From Monodelphis domestica (Eukaryota > Chordata > Mammalia > Didelphimorphia > Didelphidae): DNA of 64,000 nt. The DNA lies in contig NC_077235.1 in the NCBI RefSeq assembly GCF_027887165.1, positions 51,175,895-51,239,894 on the forward strand, read 5' to 3'. Of the stretch, positions 63,616 to 64,000 are shown piece after piece (within the stretch, counting starts at the first letter, position 1; the number at the start of each line of letters is the position of its first letter). Below the pieces are notes generated by a model that was not told the origin of the DNA, made no database searches, and worked only from the letters and a program-made list of their open reading frames with translations. The position numbers and the translations under genes were made by a program.

Positions 63616-64000
63616 ATTAACATTTTTCCAAACTTCCTTTTGAATCTGTCATCTATGGATCCAAACTTTACTGTGTTTACTGAAGGCACCTAATTTCTTT
63701 AGAACTGTGCTTAAACAACAACAACAACTTCCTTTGGTCTCTGGACAGGTTTGGTTTTGGTTTTTTACTGACCATCAAAGGCAGTTTGAGCTTGATTCCA
63801 CCACCTTGAAGCAATGCCCTTTATTTGGCCTCTACAACCCTTTTAGCCATGTCATTAACTGATGGTGCTAATAACTGGATAGGCTTTAGTACAGTCCCAG
63901 AAGATGTTCTTACATCAGCCATACAGTCTCTCCCTGGGGGCTTCTTTACTCTTACTCATCCTAGACCTTTGCACTCTCCCAGCCTGAGTTCATGGGGAAT
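63616..64000. other. Unassigned sequence, no gene seen
   Basis: Nothing recognised up to the window edge, apart from a short ACAACAACAACAAC run at 63714-63728. Confidence 0.4.

Overview
This is eukaryotic, mammalian-type nuclear DNA and most likely from a marsupial. The best evidence is a family of tRNA-derived SINEs of about 200 bp, at least 12 copies. They begin with a GGCAGCTGGGTGGCTCAGTG-like box and end with a CAGTATTGATTC...AAGGTGAGGGTTTAAAA tail, and I know this type as marsupial-specific. Alongside them are L1 3' ends of marsupial type, many old MIR/THER1-type core SINEs, L2 3' ends and CR1/L3-type LINE relics. I recognise no intact protein-coding gene. Most open frames over 60 codons here are chance frames, repeat-derived, or stop-free only because they lie in two-base simple repeats.

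Layout. 1-20 kb: dense old repeats (MIR, L2, CR1/L3, L1, marsupial SINEs), plus a polypurine tract at 7.39-8.2 kb lodged in an L1 3' end, a GC-richer repeat-free patch at 8.37-9.5 kb, and microsatellites at 12.6, 14.6 and 17.4-17.8 kb. 20.3-29.3 kb: almost free of interspersed repeats. It centres on a CpG island (about 23.5-25.0 kb) that looks like the promoter and first exon of an unidentified, probably regulatory gene. It holds a YY1-type AAAATGGCGGC box, an out-of-register poly-alanine upstream ORF, a strong plus-strand splice donor at 24,985 and an equally good minus-strand donor near 24,178. 29.3-34.4 kb: a degenerate minisatellite with units of about 40 bp, split by a 3.8-kb nearly pure polypyrimidine tract that has its own 0.67-0.80-kb higher-order repeats. 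34.4-38.05 kb: a repeat-poor block that looks like conserved non-coding DNA. It contains two long imperfect hairpins and a related partial copy within 560 bp (37.19-37.74 kb). 38.1-64 kb: dense old repeats again, with nested L3/L1/SINE insertions, several SINEs with perfect target-site duplications, and repeat-free islands at 41.0-42.4 and 47.5-48.7 kb.

How it fits together (inference): the window looks like the 5' end and flanking regulatory DNA of a developmental-type gene. The promoter and intron-1-like core (20-38 kb) has been kept nearly free of transposons while the flanks have collected them. I cannot name the gene from sequence alone. Repeat-family names rest on recognition of consensus motifs, not on a search, and repeat boundaries are approximate (about +/-20 bp) unless a target-site duplication is given.
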